Source: Clostridia bacterium (lineage in GTDB: Bacteria > Bacillota > Clostridia > Christensenellales > UBA3700). Taken from it: DNA of 5,766 nucleotides. How positions within the stretch are numbered: position 1 is the first letter of the stretch; the number at the start of each line of letters is the position of its first letter. This document shows, piece after piece, positions 1 to 5,766 of the stretch. The stretch lies in contig CAAGRV010000036.1 of assembly GCA_900772745.1 (NCBI GenBank), positions 1 through 5,766 of the forward strand, given 5' to 3'. The translations under genes were made by a program, and so were the position numbers. The notes below the pieces were generated by a model. The model was not told the origin of the DNA. It was given only the letters and a program-made list of their open reading frames with translations, and searched no databases.

Positions 1-45
1 ACAAAAAATATTATTTGTGATAATATATTATTACTAAGTTTTTGT

Positions 46-52
46 AAAGGAG
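46..52 (+). promoter_or_regulatory. Ribosome binding site of the zinc-ribbon/DUF1508 gene
   Basis: AAAGGAG lies six bases upstream of the ATG at 59, a near-ideal Shine-Dalgarno match and spacing for Bacillota. It fixes the start at Met1. The promoter is not confidently visible in the 58 bases available and may lie outside the window. Confidence 0.85.
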
Positions 53-58
53 TGTATT

Positions 59-1996
59 ATGAACAGCATTCTTGGTGCATCTACTGGCTCAGCATCGAGC
101 TTTCTAGATATGATTAAAACTTTTATGATGGGACAAATCGAGCTTGGAGGCACGCTCATCACTATGTGGTGGATTATTGCGGCAGCCGCAGGTCTTATGC
201 TTTTGCTCATCATTTTGTGTGCTTGTTTGGCGAAAAAACGTGTTTCGAAAAGCGAGCTCAACAACGCTGACGAAATCGTAAAAGATATTCAAAACAAATA
301 TGCAATGTCTACCAAACCTATTGCTCCAATTCCACCAGCTTTTGCCGTAGTTGACAAAGTGCCAGACCCTGAGAGTTGCTCTACTCCAATCGAAAAACAA
401 ATCGACGAGCTTTTGGCAAAGCCTGCTGACACAACAAGTAGCGTAGACACCACAGCTATCGACGCCCAAGAGCTAGAAACCGTCCAAGAGCCTACCGAAA
501 ATGCAGAACAACCAGCTACCGACGAAACTCCAACCGAAGAAGAAGTCGATATTTCTACCCTAACACCAGCTGACGCTGTCGAAAACGACGTCAACTTTGG
601 CGATCTTGATGTCGACGACATTCTCAATGACACATTGCAAGATGACCAAACTCCACAAGCTGAAGATACCAAAGTTTGCCCAAGATGCGGTGCAAAAGTG
701 ACTGAACAAATTTGTCCATATTGCGGTGCTGACATTGACACTCCTATCAAAGAAGTTGCCGACGAACAGGCTGCTAACGACACCGAAAAAGCTGTCCAAG
801 AAACACCTGCCCAAGATGAACATACCAAAGTTTGCCCAAGATGCGGTGCAAAGACTGCTGAGCAAGTTTGCCCATATTGTGGTGCTGACGTTGACACTCC
901 TGTCGAAGATATTGAGCCTGTCGCAGATATTCAGACTGTGCCAGCCAACCACCTAGAAGAGGCGGTCGAAGAAGTAGCCGATGAGCCTACCCCAGTTGAA
1001 GAACCAACCGAAGAGGCTGTTGTAGAGCCTACACCGGTTGAAGAAACACCAGTAGAAGAAACACCGGCTGAGCCAACACCAGTTGAGCCAACACTGGCCG
1101 AAACTGAAATCGAGGAGATTGCCGAAGATCCACAAGCTGAAGACCTCACCGAAACACCAGCCGAAGAGCCTATGCCTGTTGAAGAAAATTCTGTCACAAA
1201 CGACGATGCAGAGCCAGTTGATGAGCCTGTCGAAAACCCAACCGAAGACAACAATGTTACCCCTGTTGTAGCTGCCGCAGTTGCAGGTGCAGTTGTGGGT
1301 GCGATTGCGTCAAATGCCGTTGATGAAGAGCCAACGCCTACCGAACAAGACGTCGAAGAGCCAACCACTCCTATGGCATCTATCCAAGCTGAAATTGCTC
1401 CTGCCGTACCAGTTATCAACCCTTCTACTAAAAAGAAAGTTGTCCAAAAGAAAGCCAACCTTGTCAAAGCTCCAACATCACGCCCTGCGGGTGCAAGAGC
1501 TCCAAAGAAAGCAAGCGCTGTCAAGGCAGAAACCAAGACTACCCCAATCAAGGACACCCCAGCCAATACAATATCCAACTTTGCCCCTATCACTGTGGTC
1601 AACAATGATACTTCTATCACCGTAATCAAGCTATTTGGCGACAAGCCAGAGCCAAAATTCGGCAAGTATGTTGTAGAACAAATAGAGGGCGAATTGGTGC
1701 GTCCATATAGATTTGTTATCAAGAACAAAGACAATGTGACCATCTTCCAAAGCGAAGGTTACAAAATCCGTCCACGTGCTAGACAAATCGAAACTTTCCG
1801 CAAGGCTGTGAACACTGGTAGCATTATTTATGGCAATGACAAAGATGGATATTATTCATTCAAACTGATGACTGCTGACAACAAGATTTTTGGATCAGGT
1901 ATGCCAAGCAGAACTCTTGAAGGAGCTAAGCGCGATGGCGACGCTCTCAAATCATTCAGCGATAATATCAACTTCATCGAAGACCCACAAGCCTAA
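59..1996 (+). CDS. Membrane-anchored zinc-ribbon protein with C-terminal YegP-like (DUF1508) domain, function unknown
   Basis: Complete 645-residue gene, ATG to TAA, with a strong ribosome site and its own terminator. Seen in order: a short N-terminal stretch without a signal peptide; one membrane segment at about 37-58 (Trp-Trp, then Ile/Ala/Leu) followed by Lys-Lys-Arg, which predicts N-out/C-in; two zinc ribbons with cysteines 207/210/219/222 and 259/262/271/274 (CPRCG then CPYCG); an acidic Glu/Pro/Thr-rich linker, most repetitive at about 310-380; an Ala/Val/Gly hydrophobic stretch at 403-421; a basic Lys/Ala/Pro-rich stretch at 458-498; and a C-terminal domain at about 534-642. That domain holds two related units (about 550-587 and 598-636), with FxxQSEGY in the first and DGYYSFKL...DNKIFGSG in the second. 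They resemble the tandem DUF1508/YegP fold, whose biochemical role is not established. Zinc binding and a membrane-tethered scaffold or sensor role are inferences. The low-complexity linker makes homology outside the domains unreliable. Confidence 0.9.
   Translation: MNSILGASTGSASSFLDMIKTFMMGQIELGGTLITMWWIIAAAAGLMLLLIILCACLAKKRVSKSELNNADEIVKDIQNKYAMSTKPIAPIPPAFAVVDKVPDPESCSTPIEKQIDELLAKPADTTSSVDTTAIDAQELETVQEPTENAEQPATDETPTEEEVDISTLTPADAVENDVNFGDLDVDDILNDTLQDDQTPQAEDTKVCPRCGAKVTEQICPYCGADIDTPIKEVADEQAANDTEKAVQETPAQDEHTKVCPRCGAKTAEQVCPYCGADVDTPVEDIEPVADIQTVPANHLEEAVEEVADEPTPVEEPTEEAVVEPTPVEETPVEETPAEPTPVEPTLAETEIEEIAEDPQAEDLTETPAEEPMPVEENSVTNDDAEPVDEPVENPTEDNNVTPVVAAAVAGAVVGAIASNAVDEEPTPTEQDVEEPTTPMASIQAEIAPAVPVINPSTKKKVVQKKANLVKAPTSRPAGARAPKKASAVKAETKTTPIKDTPANTISNFAPITVVNNDTSITVIKLFGDKPEPKFGKYVVEQIEGELVRPYRFVIKNKDNVTIFQSEGYKIRPRARQIETFRKAVNTGSIIYGNDKDGYYSFKLMTADNKIFGSGMPSRTLEGAKRDGDALKSFSDNINFIEDPQA
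662..901 (+). repeat. Tandem duplication encoding two zinc-ribbon modules
   Basis: Two 84-base copies, 662-745 and 818-901, offset by 156 bases (52 codons) inside the gene. By eye they differ at about 11 of 84 positions, mostly in the middle, so they are alike in DNA as well as protein. Each encodes one CPRCG...CPYCGAD ribbon ending in an Asp-Thr-Pro. The intervening 72 bases encode acidic linker and are not clearly duplicated. Confidence 0.8.
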
Positions 1997-2019
1997 AAAT
2001 TGGCAAAATCCAACAACCG

Positions 2020-2047
2020 CCGAGTGCTAAATGCACTCGGTTTTTTT
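2020..2047 (+). terminator. Rho-independent terminator of the zinc-ribbon/DUF1508 gene
   Basis: Perfect 8-bp stem CCGAGTGC (2020-2027) and GCACTCGG (2033-2040) around the loop TAAAT, followed by seven T residues. It starts 24 bases after the TAA. No A-tract precedes the stem, so it should act only on the plus strand. Confidence 0.93.
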
Positions 2048-2176
2048 ATTGCCATTTTATCCCGCCAAAATTATGTAAATCGGTTTTTTATGCTGACATT
2101 TTATACCGCCAAAAATATATAAAAATTTATTTTTATGCTAGCATTTTATTCCGCTACAATTTTATATAAAAATCTA
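2042..2176. repeat. Three imperfect tandem copies of a 44-45 bp AT-rich unit
   Basis: The shared core CATTTTATNCCGC starts at 2053, 2097 and 2142, giving periods of 44 and 45. Each core is preceded by a T-run and ATTG/ATGCT-like bases and followed by A-rich sequence. Approximate units are 2042-2083, 2084-2129 and 2130-2176. Copies 2 and 3 are closest, sharing T5ATGCT and TATATAAAAAT. The first copy starts in the terminator T-tract. The function is unknown, and slippage-made intergenic repeats are the simplest explanation. Confidence 0.65.
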
Positions 2177-2376
2177 TTTTCAAAATCTTTATGGTTTGAT
2201 ATTTTTTCATCAAAAAACGTAGGTTTTGTTTACATTCCTATATTGTTTTATTCTAAAAGCAACATTGTTTTATTAAAAATAGCACCCTTGCGGGTGCTTA
2301 GTTGGTATTTGTTATTCGTGTTTTACTCTGTTTCAGCATTGTTTGTGTGCTTGTTTAGAGTGCTGACCACAACTCA
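2048..2376. other. AT-rich intergenic gap between convergent genes
   Basis: I see no credible gene here. An open frame on the plus strand from 2135 runs on into the kinase gene, has no ribosome site and is read as a chance frame. The gap holds a three-copy 44-45 bp repeat (2042-2176) and the minus-strand terminator near 2270-2298. The remainder is T- and A-rich without recognisable signals. Confidence 0.7.
2268..2298 (-). terminator. Rho-independent terminator of the two-component operon
   Basis: On the minus strand a perfect 7-bp stem AGCACCC/GGGTGCT closes a GCAA (GNRA) tetraloop and is followed by ATTTTTAATAAAA. The stem lies at 2281-2287 and 2292-2298. It sits about 80 bases beyond the kinase stop codon, the expected place to end the operon. 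Confidence 0.85.
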
Positions 2377-4143
2377 TTATTCGTTGCCAGTCGACTTGTT
2401 TTCGTGGCAATTTGCCTTGCAAAATGTGATGGTAAACGTTGTACCCTCGCCCTCTTTGCTGTCGACTTTGATATTGCCATCGTGGATTTGGACAATATGT
2501 TTTACTATGGCAAGACCTAGACCAGTAGAAGATTCTTGGGTACGTGTACGAGCGTTGTCCACCTTGTAGAATCTCTCGAAAATTCTGCCCAAATGCTCCT
2601 TAGGAATACCAATTCCCGTGTCGCTGACTTGGAGCATAACTGCATCGTTTTTCTCGCATACAATCATCTCGACACTGCCACCTTTGCGGTTGTACTTGAT
2701 AGCATTGTTGAGCAAGTTTTGGACAACTGTCTTTATCATATCCTTTTTGCCCACCATATTGGCACTCTCGCCCTTCAAAGCTATGGATACATTCTTGTTT
2801 TCCGCCACGTCACGTTGCTCTTCCACAATCTGCTCGCACACCTTGTACAAATCAAATTCGACCGATTGTTCGACGTCTTTTTGGGCGTCCAGTCTGCTAA
2901 GTCTTAGCATATCATTGATGAGTTCTCGCATTTTGGTTGCATTGTGCGTGATTTCAGTCGAACATTTGTCAACAACTGCGCCGTCCTTATTCATCGACAT
3001 AATCTCCGAATAACCTATAATTGCGGTAAGCGGAGTTTTGAGTTCGTGCGATGCGTTGGCGAAAAATTCACTTCTTATCTTGGCATTTTGATATTCTTGA
3101 GTAATATCCGTGAATACAATCATCATCTCGACGTTGCCGAGTTTGTTGTCAATATCTTGCTCGATTGGCAAGGTTTCGACACGATATACTTTGTCATTTT
3201 TGGTCATTGTAAAGACAACATTTTGCTTGTTTTTGATTGCCACAACCACCTTTGACGCCCACTCTTCGTCCAAAATTGCATCAACGCTTGCGCCTGACAA
3301 GTCTTCATATTCTAAAATGTTCTTGATCGCATTGTTGTTGAGCATAACTGTGCCGATTTTGCTGACTGCAAGGATACCTTGGCTCATCGCTCCCAGCAAG
3401 AATTTGGACTTGAATTGCTCTTGTTGAAGGTCGGTAAGCGTGGTAGAAATTTGGTTGCTTATCTCATCAATTTGCCCAAACAAGTTGTCCAAATCTTCAT
3501 CGCCATATCTTGCAATATTTACCTTGTGAAATTCGCCGTTGACAATGTTGCGCAATGATTGCTCAATCTCGCTCATAGGCTCAATAGCAACGTTGACAGA
3601 CGCATTGATAACGATATATGCGCCCACAACGACAACCACCCATATAAGAATGCCCAGCGAAATCGCCCCCCAAATAGGTCGATCGTTTTGCACCAGAACG
3701 ACGCTTATTCTGACCACCATTTGACCTTGGGCAATGTTGGGATTTTCGACCGCCATAAACTGCATAAGCATAGTTGCATTGTTGGTGTAAGGCTTACCAA
3801 TCTTGAAGTTAGTACCATCACGACGAGCCCTAGCTACGTTGGAATCGCCCGCAAAATTGACAACAATCGACTCGCCTGGTCTGCTGTCAGCAAACAAATA
3901 GTTGTTGTTGTCAATGACCGAGATGCTTATCATATGGTCGTTGACGTTGTCTAGTAATTCGTTGAGATCTCTCTCGTTTCTACATTTTTGTATATTGGAC
4001 ACCAAATAATTGGACGTTTTGGTAAGGTTGTCCTTGAAAGTCGAAATATTTATATAATAAAAAACACCAATGCTCATACCTACACTTATAAGCAAAGCAA
4101 TGGTGGTTATTAGTGCTATTTTGAGTAAGAGTCTATTCCTCAT
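2377..4143 (-). CDS. PhoR-like membrane sensor histidine kinase
   Basis: 588-residue sensor kinase that should autophosphorylate on His366 and pass phosphate to the adjacent regulator. Seen in order: membrane segment about 9-30; extracytoplasmic region about 31-157 with SVIDNNNYLFADS, which resembles the PAS-like sensor of PhoR/WalK kinases; second membrane segment about 158-181; HAMP linker about 181-238 with Pro189; cytoplasmic PAS-like region about 245-347; HisKA H-box SHELKTPLT with His366; and HATPase_c with N-box around Asn476-Asn480, G1 box DTGIGIP (508-514), F-box around FERFY (522-526) and G2 box GLGL (541-544). All catalytic motifs are intact. The ATG overlaps the regulator's 3' end by 11 bp, and only a weak ribosome site is visible, so translational coupling is likely. 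The closest family style is PhoR, with WalK/ResE-like kinases as alternatives. The signal cannot be read from the sequence, and no phosphate genes are nearby. Confidence 0.95.
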   Translation of the reverse strand: MRNRLLLKIALITTIALLISVGMSIGVFYYINISTFKDNLTKTSNYLVSNIQKCRNERDLNELLDNVNDHMISISVIDNNNYLFADSRPGESIVVNFAGDSNVARARRDGTNFKIGKPYTNNATMLMQFMAVENPNIAQGQMVVRISVVLVQNDRPIWGAISLGILIWVVVVVGAYIVINASVNVAIEPMSEIEQSLRNIVNGEFHKVNIARYGDEDLDNLFGQIDEISNQISTTLTDLQQEQFKSKFLLGAMSQGILAVSKIGTVMLNNNAIKNILEYEDLSGASVDAILDEEWASKVVVAIKNKQNVVFTMTKNDKVYRVETLPIEQDIDNKLGNVEMMIVFTDITQEYQNAKIRSEFFANASHELKTPLTAIIGYSEIMSMNKDGAVVDKCSTEITHNATKMRELINDMLRLSRLDAQKDVEQSVEFDLYKVCEQIVEEQRDVAENKNVSIALKGESANMVGKKDMIKTVVQNLLNNAIKYNRKGGSVEMIVCEKNDAVMLQVSDTGIGIPKEHLGRIFERFYKVDNARTRTQESSTGLGLAIVKHIVQIHDGNIKVDSKEGEGTTFTITFCKANCHENKSTGNE

Positions 4144-4831
4144 TGTTTATCTTGCAAAACTTGTAGCCTACTCCTCTCACTGTCACAATGTACTTGTTGG
4201 GAGTAAATTCTTCTAGTTTACTTCTAAGCGACTTGATATGCATATCCAAAGTCCTAGTTTCTCCAAAATACTCATAGTCCCACACTCTGCGCAAAATGGT
4301 TTCTCTATCCACAACCTTATCTAGATTTTGCATCAAAAGTTGGAGCAACTTGTACTCTTTGAGAGTGAGATTGACAACATTGCCATTGACAGTGACAATA
4401 TGCTCATCATCATTGATAACAATGTCGTTGTACTCTAGTATTCTTTCTTCTTCCTTTGGTGCTGCCTTACGCAAATTCGCCTTTACTCTGGCAACAAGCT
4501 CGAACATACCAAATGGTTTCTCGATATAGTCGTCTGCGCCCATATCAAGTCCTTGGACTTTGGTACTCTCGTCGCCTTTGGCAGATACGATAATGACAGG
4601 AATCTCTTTGGTGGCGTCATTGCTCTTCAATTTGTTCAATGCCTCCAAACCGCTCATTCCCGGCAACATAAGGTCAAGTATAATAAGGTCAACACTTGCT
4701 GTGTTGAGGCTCTCAAACATAGTCTCAGCAGTAACGAAAGTAGAAACAACAAACTCGTCCTTGGAGAATGCAATCTCGTACATATCTCTGATGCTCTTGT
4801 CGTCTTCTACAATAAAAATGTTATTTCTCAT
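4133..4831 (-). CDS. OmpR/PhoB-family response regulator (PhoP-like)
   Basis: 232-residue DNA-binding response regulator, partner of the kinase encoded just downstream. The receiver domain (about 3-120) shows the acidic pocket Glu9-Asp10-Asp11, phospho-acceptor Asp53 in LDLMLPGMSG, Ser83 in the switch position, Tyr102 and Lys105 in DDYIEKPF. A short linker leads to a winged-helix domain (about 131-228) with LTLKEYKLLQLL, a recognition helix near TRTLDMHIKSLRSKL (192-206) and the wing VRGVGYKF. The length is usual for the family. Met1 is chosen because GGAGGAG lies just upstream and any later Met would remove the acidic pocket. It is the first gene of a two-gene operon with its own promoter. 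PhoP-like is a family-level call; the target genes are unknown. Confidence 0.96.
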   Translation of the reverse strand: MRNNIFIVEDDKSIRDMYEIAFSKDEFVVSTFVTAETMFESLNTASVDLIILDLMLPGMSGLEALNKLKSNDATKEIPVIIVSAKGDESTKVQGLDMGADDYIEKPFGMFELVARVKANLRKAAPKEEERILEYNDIVINDDEHIVTVNGNVVNLTLKEYKLLQLLMQNLDKVVDRETILRRVWDYEYFGETRTLDMHIKSLRSKLEEFTPNKYIVTVRGVGYKFCKINNEE

Positions 4832-4833
4832 AG

Positions 4834-4840
4834 CTCCTCC
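4834..4840 (-). promoter_or_regulatory. Ribosome binding site of the response regulator
   Basis: GGAGGAG on the minus strand, with the GGAGG core four bases from the ATG at 4831. The match is very strong and the spacing slightly short. It supports Met1 and suggests the operon is well translated when transcribed. Confidence 0.85.
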
Positions 4841-4860
4841 GTTTACTTATTGCTACCATA

Positions 4861-4889
4861 ATTATAACATATTGACCACCCAATGTAAA
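4861..4889 (-). promoter_or_regulatory. Sigma-A-type promoter of the two-component operon
   Basis: On the minus strand, -35 TTTACA (4889-4884) and -10 TATAAT (4866-4861) are separated by exactly 17 bp. The -10 is perfect and the -35 matches five of six. Transcription should start near 4854, giving a leader of only about 20 bases that holds the ribosome site. Confidence 0.82.
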
Positions 4890-4915
4890 TACTCATACAA
4901 AAATAATAGACAAAT

Positions 4916-4934
4916 TAAGTAAAAAATAAGTCAA
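4916..4934 (-). promoter_or_regulatory. Candidate regulator site: 11-bp-spaced direct repeat upstream of the operon promoter
   Basis: On the minus strand TTGACTTA (4934-4927) is followed after three bases by TTTACTTA (4923-4916), seven of eight positions matching with an 11-bp period. PhoB/PhoP-type regulators bind direct repeats of about this spacing. It lies about 27 bp upstream of the -35, a plausible activator position. The AT-rich background makes chance possible. Confidence 0.35.
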
Positions 4935-4958
4935 GTTTAGGCAGTTGTTGTCTAAGCC

Positions 4959-4992
4959 TGCACCACTCGTTTTTCTTACTTTAAGTGGTGCA
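4959..4992. repeat. Perfect 9-bp inverted repeat between rRNA terminator and regulator promoter
   Basis: TGCACCACT (4959-4967) and AGTGGTGCA (4984-4992) pair perfectly around a 16-base loop. Neither strand has an immediate T-tract, so it is not a standard intrinsic terminator. It could be an operator, an RNA structure in readthrough transcripts, or an old element remnant. Confidence 0.55.
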
Positions 4993-5010
4993 AAAATATC
5001 TATTTTTTCC

Positions 5011-5051
5011 AAAAAAAAGCAAGAAAAAAGACAAGTATTTCTACTTGTCTT
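5011..5051 (-). terminator. Rho-independent terminator of the rRNA operon
   Basis: On the minus strand a perfect 10-bp stem AAGACAAGTA/TACTTGTCTT (5051-5042 and 5037-5028) closes a GAAA tetraloop, followed by T-runs at 5029-5024 and 5018-5011. It starts about seven bases after the 5S 3' end. Confidence 0.93.
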
Positions 5052-5057
5052 ATTTGA

Positions 5058-5174
5058 ACTGGCAGCGTCCTACTCTCCCGGGTCGTGTCCAACCAAGTAC
5101 CATCGGCGCTGAGAGGCTTAACTTCTGTGTTCGGAATGAGAACAGGTGGGACCCTCTCGCCATAGCCACCAGAA
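5058..5174 (-). rRNA. rrf: 5S ribosomal RNA, complete
   Basis: The minus strand carries the conserved 5S landmarks: CCGAACACAGAAGTTAAGC in the middle, CGCCGATGGTACT after it, and GGGAGAGTAGGACGC near the 3' end. The ends CTGGTGGC and GCTGCCAG pair as helix I over eight base pairs with two G-U pairs. Length is about 117, usual for the molecule; the ends may be off by a few bases. Confidence 0.95.
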
Positions 5175-5275
5175 TGGCTGAATGTTTGTTGTGTACACTC
5201 ACAACTGCATAGTATCTTTTTTTTTGTTTGCTGTGTTTCGTAAATTATTATAGCCTTCCATAGTCGTTAGACTAC
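5175..5275 (-). other. 23S-5S internal transcribed spacer
   Basis: About 100 bases with no tRNA. It contains two short hairpins: one just after the 23S end (CGTAGTC/GACTATG around TAAC, near 5258-5275) and one nearer 5S (GTTGTG/CACAAC, 5188-5205). A run of nine A residues on the minus strand (5217-5225) lies between them. The hairpins may help RNase processing, which is an inference. Confidence 0.7.

Positions 5276-5766
<491 letters not shown>

Noticed and set aside
8..26. Inverted repeat ATATTAT/ATAATAT with a 5-base loop upstream of the first gene
   Set aside because: All A/T arms in a very AT-rich leader; expected by chance, and no matching -35 and -10 pair can be placed there with confidence.
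1281..1625. Open frame on the plus strand inside the first gene in another frame
   Set aside because: Leu/Gln/Lys-rich low-complexity translation with no ribosome site; the main frame carries the clear domain structure.
289..1743. Long open frames on the minus strand opposite the first gene
   Set aside because: They are Ser/Thr/Val/Gly-rich antisense shadows of the Glu/Pro-rich repeats, with no ribosome sites or recognisable domains.
2195..2214. TTTGAT/ATCAAA inverted repeat in the gap
   Set aside because: Short AT-rich arms with an 8-base T-rich loop; not distinguishable from background.
2135..2569. 144-codon plus-strand open frame across the gap and into the kinase gene
   Set aside because: No ribosome site, no family features, crosses the minus-strand terminator and overlaps the catalytic end of the kinase.
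4985..5212. Plus-strand open frame over the 5S gene
   Set aside because: It is the antisense of 5S rRNA and its terminator; the RNA identity is unambiguous.

Overview
The window looks like bacterial chromosome from a low-GC Gram-positive lineage (Bacillota, Clostridia-like). The reasons are strong purine-rich Shine-Dalgarno sites (AAAGGAG, GGAGGAG), a sigma-A-type promoter TTTACA-17-TATAAT, AT-rich spacers, classic hairpin plus T-tract terminators, a PhoP/PhoR-type two-component pair, and 23S/5S rRNA of Firmicutes style. I cannot place it more finely without a search; the rRNA piece would be the best marker.

Layout. (1) Positions 59-1996, plus strand: a 645-residue membrane-anchored protein with one clear N-terminal membrane segment, two nearly identical four-cysteine zinc ribbons, a long Glu/Pro/Thr-rich linker, an Ala/Val/Gly hydrophobic stretch, a Lys/Ala/Pro-rich basic stretch and a C-terminal YegP-like (DUF1508) tandem repeat. 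It ends at a strong terminator (2020-2047). (2) Positions 2048-2376: an AT-rich gene-free gap between convergent genes, holding three imperfect copies of a 44-45 bp repeat and a minus-strand terminator. (3) Positions 2377-4831, minus strand: a two-gene operon, OmpR/PhoB-family response regulator first and PhoR-like sensor kinase second. The two genes overlap by 11 bp and are driven by a near-consensus promoter at 4861-4889. (4) Positions 5011-5766, minus strand: the end of an rRNA operon, with the 3' part of 23S, a spacer of about 100 bp, complete 5S, and a strong terminator that separates it from the two-component operon.

How the parts relate. The kinase should sense an extracytoplasmic signal and phosphorylate Asp53 of the regulator. 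An 11-bp-spaced direct repeat upstream of their promoter is a candidate site for autoregulation. No phosphate transport or alkaline phosphatase genes lie in the window, so the PhoPR resemblance is by family only. The zinc-ribbon/DUF1508 protein is convergent to this operon and has no shown link to it. Most of the window is ordinary. I do not see a clear new defence or mobile system; the least familiar item is the domain architecture of the 645-residue protein.
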